From assembly GCA_032622095.1 (NCBI GenBank), contig CP136064.1, positions 262,115,863-262,179,862 on the forward strand: a stretch of 64,000 nt of DNA. The letters run 5' to 3'. This document shows positions 1-12,634 of the stretch, in pieces; position 1 is the first letter of the stretch; the number at the start of each line of letters is the position of its first letter. Origin of the DNA: Siphonodentalium dalli. Lineage: Eukaryota; Mollusca; Scaphopoda; Gadilida; Siphonodentaliidae. The translations under genes and the position numbers were made by a program. Below the pieces are notes generated by a model, which had not been told where the DNA came from, did no database searches, and saw only the letters and a program-made list of their open reading frames with translations.

Positions 1-55
1 GTATCATCCGAATGGTCTGTTTTAAAAATAGACACATAAACGGTCCCAATTAAAT

Positions 56-311
56 ATTCGAAATAAAATCAATATTAATTGATAGAAGCTTTTCCGGACA
101 GGGGTCTTCAGTTCATATTTATTATATTATACCCATGCAACTATTTAAAATTTGTTATTTAAAGAGATAATCCATCTTTACATATTCGAAATAAAATCAA
201 TATTAATTGATAGAAGCTTTTCCGGACATGGGTCATCACTTAATATTTATTATTTTATACCCACGCAACTATTTAAAATATGTTATTTAAAGAGATAATC
301 CATCTTTAAGC
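56..311. repeat. 128-bp tandem duplication (2 units)
   Basis: Two head-to-tail copies start at 56 and 184, both opening with ATTCGAAATAAAATCAATAT. They share the AGAAGCTTTTCCGGACA block and the AAAGAGATAATCCATCTTTA end, with scattered substitutions. No coding signal is seen; the reading frame across 287-517 on the minus strand is not convincing. Confidence 0.85.
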
Positions 312-878
312 GGGATATTTTCAAGAAATTTATACTGCCTATCAGAATTGCTGGAGCCTTTAATCAGATCAGGAAAAGATAGTACAAACTTGTTGCTGAA
401 GTTTGTTTGGTAATTCAATTGACAAGAAACCGTGCACAATATGATAAATGTATATGGTTCACCAAATAGCATTTCAGATAGACTTGCTTCCATGTTATAA
501 ATCGCCACCCTGTGCATGTATTCTTATTTCGCCCCGTATACAATACTCTTATTGGATTTAGCATATTTGTCCACCTGTACACTTATTCCGCACCGTTTGC
601 TTATTTGACCACAATAAGTGTTATATTAGAATTGCACAGATCCCACACTAGCCAGTGAATGGTGAGTTGCTATTCATTGGGAATTTTCCCAGCATATATG
701 AGACCGAACGTATTAGTAGCTTCTCAGTATATCTAGTAAATTTATATTTTTAGCAGGTTTTGAGTTTTTGTCAGCCGAATCATCAACGATAAAGAGTGTT
801 TGTCTTTCAATTCCCATTTACTAGTACGATGATTATTAAATAGCTGTTTGAAAACATGCTTTTTATAGAACTCAGCAT
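312..878. other. AT-rich stretch without recognised feature
   Basis: I see no supported gene, RNA or repeat here. It may include the eroded upstream part of the LINE fragment that becomes readable from 879. Confidence 0.5.
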
Positions 879-1097
879 TTGGTGACAAATCGGATTGGAT
901 ACGCAGAACGGGGGTTTGCTCTTAAATTGTTCGACTCGACTGTAGTTCCAATTTTGTTATATGGCTGCGAAATATGGGGGTTCGAAAATATGAAAGAAAT
1001 TGAGAGGATATATTTAAAATTTTGCAAAATATTGATGCACAAGAAGACCAGCACTCCGAATTACATGGTGTATGGGGAAATGGGCAGATACCAATTG
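879..1097 (+). pseudogene. Non-LTR retrotransposon ORF2 fragment, after the RT core
   Basis: The open frame 879-1181 begins with sequence typical of the region just after the reverse-transcriptase palm in CR1/Jockey-like LINE ORF2 proteins. The visible blocks are LKLFDSTVVPILLYGCEIWG, then IERIYLKFCKILMHKK, then STPNYMVYGEMGRY. The catalytic RT motifs and endonuclease are absent, so this is a 5'-truncated or fragmented copy. LINE similarity stops near 1097, where the frame runs into an unrelated repeat (1098-1440). The next LINE residues expected after GRYQLAI appear to be present 11.6 kb away, at about 12732. Identification is by motif recognition only. Confidence 0.8.
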
Positions 1098-1440
1098 GCC
1101 ATAATAGTGGGGCGGATAGATGACAAAATCGTGCATTTTATGGTAAAAGCACCAAACTTTGTATACAACATCCGGAGGTGATATCTTGTGGATTTGGATA
1201 TCATGCCAAGCTGGAGAATGCCCATGGTTGCCATGGCAACCATTTTGACAACAAATCTTGTTTTTCTCTCAATCCCAACAAGTATGCATCATTATGACTC
1301 AGTTTCTGGTCGAAAAACAATGTTTTATGTACCTATTTGTACTGAAAAGGGATCAGGCTATATATCCATTGACTCATGTGTCCGTTATAATTGGGTAGAA
1401 TCAAAATGGCGGATAAAATGGCGGCCATTTGTTTGAAAGT
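1098..1440. repeat. Dispersed repeat X, copy 1
   Basis: This segment contains the signature GCATTTTATGGTAAAAGCA followed by a block ending CCATGGCAACCATTTTG. The same order recurs at about 3160-3500 and 6610-6930 (inside the large duplication), and a short piece occurs inverted at 12635-12731. It directly abuts the LINE fragment. The open frames crossing it look like chance. Confidence 0.6.
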
Positions 1441-2332
1441 CCCTATTATTGGCTGCGTGTATCAACATTTTATTGAAATGTGTGTACATTTTTTATTATA
1501 AAATGTACTTTGACAAGAAAATATAAACTGATAAATCACTCTGTATATATATAACAATTCTAAGGATTGCAAAACAAAAATGATAGGCTAGAAGATGATG
1601 GAATGGCGTAAATATAATGCAAAAAAAACAACAATGGGTTGTTTGTTTTGATAACTATAATTGATGGTTACAATGACACGAGAAGCATTTCTATGATATA
1701 AAAATATCTGAAAGCTGATTATGACAATCTTCCGCGTTAACTTTATATCATATCATTTTAGCGAATGTGTTGGGACAATATTGGTCTGGTACAAAACTGC
1801 TTGGCACCCGTTGCTATGGAGCTACCCGATTACCTTTGTGCAGCTATACTAACACTTACTCACAATTTGACAAGCTGCTAATCATTGTGGTATTATATGC
1901 GCAACATACAAGTACCGCAAAGTTTACATATTTATGATATTAACTATAATTCTTCAAAATAGAGGTAAGCAAATATTTTTATTACGAACGTAGGTGCGAA
2001 TTATGTGCGACAAGGTATGATATGAATTGTTTACATTTGCAATAGCAATATCGTGAGATATGTGTAATTACCTATATAGTTGTTATACAACTGAAGTGTG
2101 CTAACTAATATATTATGAGAATCAATCGTGCAATAACTCGTGGCATTTCGCCGCTCCAATATGGGATAAAACAATCGAAGACACTCATTCTGCGATAAGT
2201 GGCATTCAAGAATGTGCAATGGATAGTCATGTATGAACAATTCATGACAAATCGCCAGTCAATTCTGCTTGTTGTGTGAACGCACCCTAAAGAGTTGGAA
2301 AAATTTGCATACATGTCACTGTTGGCAACACT
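1441..2332. other. Stretch without recognised feature
   Basis: AT-rich sequence with no supported coding region or clear repeat. Short minus-strand frames at 2031-2314 lack family motifs. Confidence 0.5.
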
Positions 2333-2492
2333 TACAGTAATGCCCTAAGCAATCGACATCTTAACCACAGCAGAATTATGGGTAACTTTCAGGATTTAGT
2401 CTGAAATATGGATATTTATTTCCGATTAAATCCTGAAAATTACCCATAATTATGATGTGGTTAAGGGGTCGATTACTTAGGGCATTACTGTA
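2333..2492. mobile_element. Tc1/mariner-like foldback element (MITE), TA target duplication
   Basis: The sequence folds on itself. The left arm (2335-about 2397) and right arm (about 2427-2490) are inverted copies for roughly 63 bp with a few mismatches, around a loop of about 28 bp. The tips read CAGTAATGCCCTAAG and CTTAGGGCATTACTG. A TA lies immediately outside each tip (2333-2334 and 2491-2492). Tips beginning CAGT with a TA duplication are the hallmark of Tc1/mariner elements. There is no transposase, so it is non-autonomous. Confidence 0.75.
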
Positions 2493-2659
2493 TTTGCAAT
2501 TGCAACTGCATAGAGCAGTACAACGTAATGATGCCCTCGAGAATTTACAATTGTCTTTGCACCCATTCTTGCAACCACATCGCAATAGTTCTTGGCAACC
2601 TTTGGATGCTCCAGGAAGATCGGTCCATGTCACACTCCAACTTCCTTCATAGTAGCCTG

Positions 2660-4020
2660 TCATTTGTATAAAAAATGGGTTTCGTAAACAAAATTGGGGA
2701 TTTTGGGCAATGTAGTTAATCGTAAATCCCATATACTGGAGACATTGGAAACATTGTTGATGAGCTTCTTATCGATTAATAGCCTTAAAAAATGGCGTTA
2801 CCATAGCAACAGTATGTGGTTTCTGAGAATTCTGGAAAATGATCATATATTAATTATTTTAGTGAGAACGGTGGACTTGTTGGTGGATAGTTATATAATA
2901 ATACTTGTATGCATACATTCTCCAAGACGAACCGCCAGCACTGATCTCAAGAGTCAAGGGGACTATGAAAGGTCAAGTGTTTTATCACTTCATGTGCTAT
3001 TATTTGTCTTTATGAGGAACCTTTCTCAGTTTATTGCATCATATTGATATTTTGTTACATTCTGGAGACACATATCTTATCCATAGGCTGGTTATTACTT
3101 GTGTGAGAGATTGTACGAAACATGTAACCGGGCCAATTGGCGACCCTTAAACTTAGAAATTGCTCTTCCCGATAGACAATGGCCACACCATTAGTTGGGT
3201 GGAACGAGGCCACAATGGTCAATTTTATGGTAAAAGCATCGCAGTTGGCACACATGTATATCACACCATTATATATAATTTTGGATATGATCCGAATAAC
3301 GTACACCATTGGCATGGCAACCATTTTGGTGAAATCACCTGTTTTCTGCCATACTCTATCCATTATGTATTGCTAATGACCAGCAACCTCATAAAAACTG
3401 TTCGCTGTGCATCTAGTTTGATTGGGTCATATACTTATAAGAACATATAAATTTTATATATGGCTAGATTCAAAATGCTATCCCCAACAGTATGGTATTA
3501 GGACGCATGTACGCCAATAATAATAATAATAATATATATTTAACAACAGTTGAGCATCGATGTTTTTATTTATTTCCAGATATTGTCGTAGAACAGCAAT
3601 TAGTTCAGTTGAAGTGCTTTAAAGTTATCGCCCTGGGATTACTCCAGTACAGTTTAAAATCCACATCTCAGGTAAAACATCCGCTTTGCGAAAACGACCG
3701 AGATGTTGCTATGAAAAATCCGTTTATCAACTATGCATCAAATCGGTCGACGTTTGTTCAAGTTATATATCGCGATAACGAATTTTTTTTTTTTAAATAC
3801 ACAATGGTCCTTTGTTTCTGTTTGATTGCTTTGAAAAATTCGACTGACTGAACACTGGGAAAGGATAGTTGAACACTATTTCCATAGAACACAAACATTA
3901 TATGTAAGACAGACGTGTAGAGGGTGAGAGAGAGAGATAGAGAGAATATAGAGTGAAAGACAAGGTATATAGATGGAGAATGGAGAGAGAGCACGGGAAG
4001 GGAAAGATGCTTCTTTGATA
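2660..4020. repeat. 1.36-kb direct duplication, copy A
   Basis: The block from AATGGGTTTCGTAAACAAAA through the run ending GAGCACGGGAAGGG is repeated at about 6086-7446, offset 3.4 kb, same orientation. By eye roughly nine bases in ten match, with small indels such as the (AAT)n run near 3520. It contains repeat X. Matching open frames in the two copies reflect the duplication; none has a recognisable domain. Confidence 0.85.
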
Positions 4021-4490
4021 TTTATATTTATATTGTTATTAATTTCGGCGTAATGGTTGCGTGTTCGGTCAATGTATATATATTTTGAATGGTTTAAGTG
4101 ATTAAGCCTCCAGAGGAATCAGATTGTATTACTTGTTGTGCTTATCAAATAAGCGCATCTGCAGCCATAAACTATTATATTGGTGTTGGGGTCCTTCTTC
4201 ATAAAACGTTGGTACATGTGTAAGAAACAAGTATATTATAACGGTATATTTTGAAGGGGGGGGGGGGTACTTGTTTGTCCGAAAATGTAGCCTCAAGAGT
4301 TCCGAAATATATCAATGACCTTTTTTATAAAAACTGAGAGATTCTTGGTAATTCTTCTGTTGTGGTTATTGAATAGTGCTTCTAACATATTAATGTTCTA
4401 ATTGGACGCTATGCCATTGGAAATGCATACATGGATGCTCATGCAGTGCCATATTCGTCAAATGGGTTATAGTTCCATGAATAATTGGTT
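4021..4490. other. Stretch without recognised feature; 12-base G run
   Basis: No gene or repeat is recognised. A run of 12 G lies at 4256-4267, one of seven long G runs on this strand in the window. Confidence 0.5.
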
Positions 4491-5353
4491 CGGACGTTAG
4501 AACGATCAACCAATTAGTTTGTAAAAGTGGTCAATATTAGCCAGTTTCTTTGCAAAAGACGTAAGCCTACATCCTTCTCGAAATTTGAATGCCATTGTGC
4601 GCAAATTTCACCGTTTTATCTTGTTTATTCCAGACAAAGCAATTTTCCAAGTAGATCTGGAGAGCTTCTATGAGTACTATGGCCTTTCCTATAGAACGTT
4701 AATGTCAATAGAACGTTGTTTGATAAACCAACGGCTAATTGTGGACCCCTCTCCAATTCTGACCTCTCACGATAATCCAGCGACAAAAAGGGCACCAGTC
4801 TCATAAGATATATATACAACATCACAAAACAACAGGTATGTCTTCGACAGTAAACGCTCTTTTTGCTTGTCGTGTTTAGTAACTCATTCAATGATTTTTT
4901 AAATATTTTAGAGTTTGTGAGTTGTTAGTCTTGGATCGGATGTTAGAATAATGAACCAATTAGTGTGTAAAAGTGGTCAGTATCAGCCAGTTTCTTTGAA
5001 AAAGACATAAAGGCTACATCTTCTAGAAAATTGAATTGTCATTGTGTTTCTCAAATTTAACGGTTTATTGTTCTAGTTTATTCTAAGCAAAGTCATTATC
5101 AAGGTAGACCTGGAGAGCTTCGATAGGCATTATGGTATTTCCCATAGAAATTTAATTTCAATAGAACGTTGTTTGATAAACTAAAGGCTAATTTTGGACC
5201 CCTCTCCAAATCTGACCTTTCACGATAATCGAGCGACAACAAAAGGCCACCAACCTCATATGAGCGATCTACAACATCACAAGACAACAGGTGTGTCTTG
5301 GGATAGTAAGCGCCCTTTGTGTTTGTCGGTCGAGTTATTCATTCAAAGTTTAT
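4491..5353. repeat. Tandem duplication, unit about 446 bp
   Basis: The first unit (about 4491-4893) and second unit (about 4937-5353) share CCAATTAGT..GTAAAAGTGGTCA, CCAGTTTCTTTG and a GTAGA(T/C)CTGGAGAGCTTC block in the same order. They are clearly diverged. The frame at 4585-4806 is open in the first unit but broken in the second and matches no family I know. Confidence 0.8.
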
Positions 5354-6085
5354 CAATTAAACATTAAAAGTTCTCATCCTGCTGGATCGGTAAAAAGCGA
5401 CACTTGCCAGTCAATATAGGTGATCGTGAATATGTGGCAGTGAGGTTCAAGTTGCCTCTACTCCTATCGTTAAGGCTACATACACATACAGACAATACGT
5501 TCACAACTTAAAGTCTGCAAGTAACGGTATGACATGTTCAGACTAAAACCGGACCATTGTCATGTGCACATAAATTATAAGTACTTGTATTAGCGTGTGT
5601 ACCCCTCCCTTCTCACATCCCTGAATCGAACGGCAATTTGATGGAAACAATCTGATGACGACAAAATGTTTTACCAAATGTTTGGTCGGTATCCGTGGGG
5701 CATGTCATATATATATATACCAGCCAGATAAACATGTATCACTTAACATGGCCTATGAATAAACCCACTTGTATGACATGTTATACTCGATATATACAAT
5801 CAAATACATACAACTGAGCAGTATTTGTTATGTGCTCCATTTGTACGTATGCATATAATTGTATACTAGCAGTTATTATGTATATATGCAAAATTATGAT
5901 GTTGGGTTTTATGCTTTAACATATAGGCCGGAGTCATCATCTCCAGTTTAAACCTCCGAGTTTAAACCTGGTTTAGACCTACATTGGTGGTCAAAGGTCG
6001 CATCTTGTCGTTCAGTTGTCATTTAATTGATAAATCTATTCGGTGGTATGAACATGCAGTCAAACTACCTTGTTACCAATCGGAA
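5354..6085. other. Stretch without recognised feature
   Basis: AT-rich sequence with a short (TA)n run near 5710. No gene, RNA or clear repeat is seen. Confidence 0.5.
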
Positions 6086-7446
6086 CAACTTGTATAAAAT
6101 AAATGGGTTTCGTAAACAAAAGTGGGGATTTTGGGCAATGTAGTTAACCGTAAATCCCATATACTGGAGACATTGGAAACCATTGTTGACAAGCATCCTA
6201 TCGATTAGTTGCCTCAAAAATGGCGTTACCATAGCAACAGCATTTGGTTTCTGAAAATTCTGGAAAACGATCATATATGAAGTATTTTAGTGAGAACGTT
6301 GGACTTGTTGGTGGATATAGTTATATAATAATACTTATCTCATATATATATTCTCAAAGTCGAACCGCCAGTACTGATATCAAGAGTCAAGGTGACTATG
6401 AAAGGTCAAGTGTTTTTATCACTTCATGTCCTATTATTTGTCTTTATGAGGAACCTTTCTCAATTATTGCATCATATTGATATTTTGTTACATTCTGGAG
6501 ATCATGCCCTTTTTTTGAGCCACATATCTTATCAATAGGCTGATCATTACTTGTGTGAGATTTTACGAAACATGTGACCGGGCCAATTGCCGACCATTAA
6601 AATTAGAAATTGCTTTTCCCGATAGACAATGGCCACACCATTAATTGGGTGGAACGAGGACACAATTTTATGGTAAAAGCATCGAAGTTGGCAGACATGT
6701 ATATCACACCATCATAAGTCATTTTGGATATGATCCGAAGAATGTACACCGTTGGCACGGCAACCATTTTGGTGAAAACACCTGTATTTGCCATACTCTA
6801 TCCATTATGTATTGCTAATGACCAGCAACCTCATAAAAACTGTTCACTGTGCATCTATTTTGATTGGGTCATATACTTGTTAGAACATATACTTTTATAT
6901 ATGGGTAGATTCAAAATGCTATTCCCAACAGTATGGTAATAGGACGCACGTACGCCAATAATAATAATGTATATTTAACAACGGTTGAGCATCGAAGTTT
7001 TGATTTATTTTGAGATAATTGTTGTAGAACAGGGATCAGTTCAGTTCAGTGCTTTAAAGTTATCGCCCTGGGATTGCTCAAGTACACAATTTAAAATCCA
7101 TATCTCAGGTAAAATATCCACTTTGCGAAAACGATCGAGATATTGCTATGAAAATCCGTTTATCAACTATGCATGAAATCGGTCGACGTTTGTTCAAGTT
7201 ATATATCTCGATAATGACATTAATATCTTTTAAATAGAAAAATGGGCCTTTTGTTTCTGTTTGAATGCTTTGAAAATTTCGACTGACTGAACACCGGGAA
7301 AGGATAGTTAAACACAATTTCAATACAACACAAACATTATATACAAAACAGACATAGAGAGGGAGAGAGATCATATAGAGTGAAAGACAAGGTGATATAG
7401 ATGGAAAATGGAGAGAGCACGGGAAGGGGAAGATGTTTCTTTGACA
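6086..7446. repeat. 1.36-kb direct duplication, copy B
   Basis: Partner of 2660-4020, in direct orientation and colinear throughout, with substitutions and small deletions. It carries another copy of repeat X near 6610-6930. No target-site duplication or terminal repeat marks it as a single transposon, so a segmental duplication or a long dispersed repeat are both possible. Confidence 0.85.
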
Positions 7447-8542
7447 GCACACTACATATATTTGGTGGTTTGATTGTGTTATTCAATTGTTATTTATACT
7501 CCAAGGAATGTACTATTTTAACCTACATGCATGGACTGTAGTTATATGTGTTGTTGGTCTTCTCTTTGGCTGTTTTCATTTCATAGTCAGTGATGGTGAT
7601 ATGTGAAACTCAATGTTGCTCATCTCTCACGATCCAGAACAAATCATTTAGTGAAAATGTATTGCTGTCCCAATTTAAGCAAAACATGCGTCTATGTCTT
7701 AGTGTACTTTATTGTATCAAATAATTAATATCATGTCATGCCATGTCCCATCCAATTATTTCAATCCGTGTGTGTAGGTTTCTACATTGAAAATGTATTT
7801 TGAAGATTTAAAATCTGATGGTGGTCATGTCATTCCCATGTATGGATTTTGTCTCTGAGAGATCAACAGGACGTTATCGACAAATATAACTGCACTGTGG
7901 TTCCCCGTCTGCATTTAAATCGTCAACACCTCTGTAACTGGCTGAACCGGGTTTCATTGTTTTCAAAAATGAAAACACGTTCGATAATAAGTCCCCGGAA
8001 GACTGCTAATTTCTGAAGTTGTCATATATTACAATCCTACACCAACAGCGTGAATAACCGTGACAATTGTGTCCTCAAAAACAAACACATTGGAGGGGGG
8101 GGGGGGGCAGTCTTTGATTTTGTATTGGTTATGGCACAGTATGGTGTGGACGGCTGTTTCCTAAGTGTTGCAAGTGACACGTTAACAGCTACTCTTTTGG
8201 CGGCGATCAGTGGTAATGCCATACTGATCACGAAGTACGTAGCGCTGCTGGTGAGGCATCCTCGCGAGTGAGAGTTTAATCTGATCAACAGACCATCAAC
8301 AGTACCTTTGCCGATAGTCCACAGTTAATAGCTATATATAGTGTGGGGGCAAGTGCAGATCGTTTATACTTTTTAGTAGAAGCAAGCCACTATGATTTTT
8401 CGTAACCTATTCAGTTTGGAGGGATTTTAAAGACTTATGCCAATGTTGTATCCAACCGATAGTAGAACAGGATGAGAGGGTACCGATATGGTGAAAACGG
8501 CATGTAAATCACCCTCACTCAACCTTCAAAACGAAAATCGCT
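7447..8542. other. Mostly featureless; unassigned open frame at 8050-8271
   Basis: A 13-base G run lies at 8095-8107. A 73-codon plus-strand frame (8050-8271) runs through it and continues into locally higher-GC sequence with a hydrophobic, protein-like composition. It matches no family I recognise and includes the G run, so I do not call it a gene. Confidence 0.4.
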
Positions 8543-9625
8543 AAGCAACCCATGATGTTAACTCTGACCTTCTTGAGCACATCTGCTGTTTCGACTGAAC
8601 CAGTAAACAATACAGGCGAGTGGATCGAATGATTTGGGAACATATGGCGGCTATTTGGGGTAGATTTGGTCAACAACATGCACAACAATCCTCGAACATA
8701 TCCTGATTTTTGGTTATGACGCAGCCATCTTGGATTTGGAGGTCACGTGACATTAAAAATTGGAATAGTCCAATTATTTAGCACAACCCATCCTGATGTT
8801 GAAAATACACATGCTATGCTGCTTCTAAAAAAACGTATACAAGGAACCAGTTGTTGAACACACTAGTGAAATCTATTTCATTCCTTGTATTGTCTTTAAG
8901 GTGTTTGATGAATGTTAATTAACCATAGAGTTAGAGATAGAACAAAATTGATTAAGGTTAACAAGCCATACAGCTCTAGCGGCAAAATGAACAATGACCG
9001 TTTTCAACTACATCGGGTCTTGCGTACAATGTTATAAATCTATATTTTATCTGAGCAACCATAGAGGTCACGTGACATTAAACCACATTAAATCACACCA
9101 ACATCATAGTGAATCTATTTCATTCCTTGTATTGTCTTTAAGGTGTTTGATGAATGTTAATTAACCATAGAGTTAGAGATAGAATAAAATTGATGAAGGT
9201 TAACTGGCCATACAGCTCTAACGGCAAAATTAACAATGGCCATTTTCAACTATATCGGGTCTTGCGTACAATGTTATAAATCTATATTTTATCTGAGTTA
9301 AACAACCCACGATGTTAACTCTAACCTTCCTGAGCACATCTGCTGTTTCGACTGAACCAGTAAACAATAAAGGCAAGTGAATCGGATGATTTGGGGACAT
9401 ATGGCGGCTATTTGGGGTAGATTTGGTCAAAAAAATGCACAAAAATCCTCGAAAATATTCTGATTTTTGCTTAAGACGGCACTCGTCACGTGATCTCCAA
9501 ATCCAAGATATTAAAACATTGGAATAGAGTGCAATTTGTTTTATCACAACCCATCATATGTTGAAAATATACGTGCCATGCTTCTACTAAAGAATTATAC
9601 AAGGAACCAGTTTTTGAACAGTTAC
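8543..9625. repeat. Nested duplication with order A-B-B'-A'
   Basis: Block A (about 8543-8863, starting near CAACCCATGATGTTAACTCT) recurs as A' at about 9300-9625. Block B (about 8864-9060, including CATTCCTTGTATTGTCTTTA) recurs as B' at about 9108-9299. All copies are in direct orientation. The order could arise from tandem duplication of an A-B unit followed by loss or rearrangement. No coding content is seen. Confidence 0.8.
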
Positions 9626-9727
9626 CCCAACCCTAGTAAATGTCCCGTAATATAGAAATCATATTAATTTTGTTTAACCCCAAATGTTCGTGATAATTTT
9701 ACCTTGATAAAAATATGTTATATGTAT

Positions 9728-10425
9728 CGTGCATGGGGCTCAACATTGCACTTTTTGTTGCTAAATCGACTGCGTGGCCAGAACCATGGCAGTCACAAGG
9801 GAATCCTTGAAATTTCGGGCCGTGCCGCACAGCGGGCATCTATATAGGACAGGGACGCAACCATATAACCCGTTCCATATTTTCGAAAATAGGGCTGAAG
9901 TCGTGCATGGAGTGTCAAAATAGCCCCTTTTGATACTAAATCGGCTGCGTAGCCAGATCCATAGCGGCCACCCGGGAATTCTTGCATTTTCGTGCGGTGC
10001 CACCCAGCGGGCATCTATAGGACAGGGACGTGACTATATAGCCCCTTCAAAATATTCGAAAATTGGTCTGAAGTCGTGCATGGAGACCAAATAGCACGTT
10101 TTGTTACTAAATCGGCTGCGTAGCCAGAACCATGGCGGCCACCCTAGAATCCTGGCATTTCCGTGTGGTGCCACCGGGCGGGCATCTTATATATGACGGG
10201 GACACGACCATATATACATGTACACGGAAGAATTCCCTTGTGACTGCCATAGTTCTGGCCACACAGCTGATTTAGCAACAAAAATTGCAATGTTGAGCTC
10301 CGTGCACGACTTCAGCCCAATAATCGAAAATTTGGAAAGGGTTATATGGTTGCGTCCCGGTCCTATAGACGCCACCGAGTGGCACCGCATGAAAATGCAA
10401 GGATTCCCGGGAGGCCGCCATGCTT
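9728..10425. repeat. Array of about 174-bp units, last one inverted
   Basis: Three direct units begin at 9728, 9902 and 10075 with CGTGCATGG and share TTG(T/A)TACTAAATCG, CTGCGTAGCCAGA and GGGCATCTATA blocks. From about 10210 to 10425 a further unit runs in the opposite orientation, so the array ends in an inverted repeat. A related, more diverged array lies at 12170-12530. Frames on both strands here are repeat-derived. Confidence 0.85.
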
Positions 10426-10518
10426 CTATCTACATAAACGGTTTTCAAAAACATTTCTTTGTTTTTTTGTAACATCTCCCAGTCTGTTGTTGAAAATACG
10501 TATGAGTTTTAGGTCCTG

Positions 10519-10767
10519 ATGGATCTGGGGTTTCTCTATCCATATTGTCGATTTAATTGTTTAAATACCAGAGGAGCAGATGGTGGCGATTTTCGGCCAT
10601 GTCTATATAGTGGTATAAACGATACGACGTCACGATATCGGGAAGAGAAGTCCCAGAACCCAATATACTGGCAGGTATACCACGAAGAGATCAGCGAAAC
10701 CCTAAACGCTCTGTATAGTCACACCGACTATCGACCCATTGGCCAAACCCGGGACTATAGCCTATAG
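10519..10767 (+). other. Coding-like open frame, unassigned
   Basis: The frame is 82 codons long with near-balanced base composition, unlike its AT-rich surroundings. Its second half is rich in charged and aromatic residues (for example NPIYWQVYHEEISETLNALY). It has no recognised domain and no supported splice partners. It could be an exon or old gene fragment, or chance. Confidence 0.2.
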
Positions 10768-12169
10768 TATATGTATGAGGCGGCGCGGAATTTGCAAATT
10801 GTCAACACGCGTATTCCCACCCGGACAACATCTTCATGTATACAGTATTTTTATTTGTTTATATCTGCATTAAGTATACACTAATACTATAAAACAAGTT
10901 GAATATACGGTGACAGTCTTGACTTGTTGTTTACACTCGATTCCAACATTTATAACCAAAATATGCAATATAATTATGTATATAGTCATTCTCCAAGACA
11001 ATACCAATTTGTATTGTAATAGTTTTAAATCAATCGGATAGGAATTTCATGAAAGCATTGTCAATCTGTGTACGTAGCATCAAATTATAAGACTGGAGCT
11101 AGATTTCAGCCTTGTCACTACATGCCCAACGATACCTATATCGATTGGCATGTGTCGCTCGTCAAAGTTTCAGCAGGAAGGGGATTCTGATGTTTAAATG
11201 TAAACCGTTGAAAGAAGCACTCAATGTGATAACACAAAAGGCTTTTACTACCCAAGGCGCACCTGTTATTCTGGAAATCCATATATTAATCTTATGTGAC
11301 TGGTGGCATTTTGTGGTCGCCAGCGAACAGAATTGGAGAGGTGATTAAAAATCACTCTTTAGATACTGACACACAATGTTCTGTTGAACGTAATCTCCTA
11401 ATTGAAAATACCGCTAGGTTTATCGACGCTCCGTGGGTCTACTTGGATAGATCTTGAAACTTATGATGCAGAATAGCTTTTACCTCCCTTTAACTCAATT
11501 GCAAATTAATTGATTAATCTTGGCATCTATCACAAAGAAATGGGTTCATCGTCCGAACCATGACTAAAACGCACACTGCCATACATATTTAATAGAATTA
11601 TCCAAAAAATGCTCCTCATTGTTCGGTCCACAAAATTTTAGGAGACAACGATACGATTAGGTGCCATTAACTTGGCAGGTATAATTCCATACGTTATGAC
11701 GCATTAAGATTCGTCGACAAAGATTGTTACAAGTAACACCAGGGAGGTACAGCTTCACCTATGTAGCCTCTGATGTCTGCATATATAGAGTACATACATT
11801 TTGCATTGGTGTGTGGTACCGTGGTACGGCATATATCATCTCATTCAAAACCAGCTAAATAATCTTTTAATTCTTATTACAAAAAATCAGATTCACCCAT
11901 ATTAGCATTGCACTGTATCAACCCAGTTTATTGTGCTGTAATGCCGTTGAATGTTGTTTGTGAGTAGCTTCATATCTGCCCTTACACAAGTTCCATGAAT
12001 TCCGTTACTAGTTCCCAGACCAATCCCAGTTTCTAGTTCCCAGTTCTCATAATATAATAATAATCGTTACTGAATGGCCCACATGTATGTATGCATAATC
12101 ACAGCAGCTACGGTGCCATCCTTTCTGGATTCTTGTGCCGCGACTAGTCCATCTAGAAATCATAAACCA
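10768..12169. other. Mostly featureless; possible terminal exon at 11110-11190
   Basis: Within this stretch an acceptor-like TTTCAG ends at 11109. It is followed by 26 protein-like codons (CHYMPNDTYIDWHVSLVKVS) and a TGA at 11188-11190. That is compatible with a short last exon, but no upstream exon or family match was found. The rest shows no feature I can support. Confidence 0.3.
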
Positions 12170-12530
12170 GGTCACATACGCTCGTCCAGCTGTTCAAAAT
12201 TGGGCGTAAGTCGTGCATGGGGTGAACATAATGAAAAAATGTCAGTTTTCGTTGCTAAATCGCCTGCGTAGGCATAACCATAGCAGCCACAAGGCTATTG
12301 TTCTGGGTCCGTTTTGTGCCGCTACTAGTCCATCTCAAAATTAAAAAAACTAGTTCACAATTAACCTGTCCAGCTGTTCAAAAATTGAGTGTAAGTCGTG
12401 CGTGGAGGAAATTTACAATTTCTCGTTGCCAAATTCCAATATGTATGCATAATCACAGCAGCCACCAGTCCATCTAGAAATCACAAACTGGGTCACATAC
12501 GCCCATCCAGCTGTTAAAAAAATCGCGTTT
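12170..12530. repeat. Diverged array of about 180-bp units, related to 9728-10425
   Basis: AAGTCGTGCATGGGGTGAAC (12210) and AAGTCGTGCGTGGAGG (12390) mark two units spaced by 180 bp. Shared TTCGTTGCTAAATCG and CTGCGTAGGCAT blocks tie them to the array 2 kb upstream. Confidence 0.7.
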
Positions 12531-12634
12531 GTTCTAACGACACTATTGTTTGTAAAAGAGCAGAAAAAGGAGGTGCACTGGTGATTATGGAAGCGACCGA
12601 CTATACCAACACATCGGAAGATACACTCTTGGAC

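Noticed and set aside
2694-3450. Several 90-120-codon frames in the first copy of the large duplication
   Set aside because: The frames are broken in the second copy and match nothing. They are shadows of repeat DNA.
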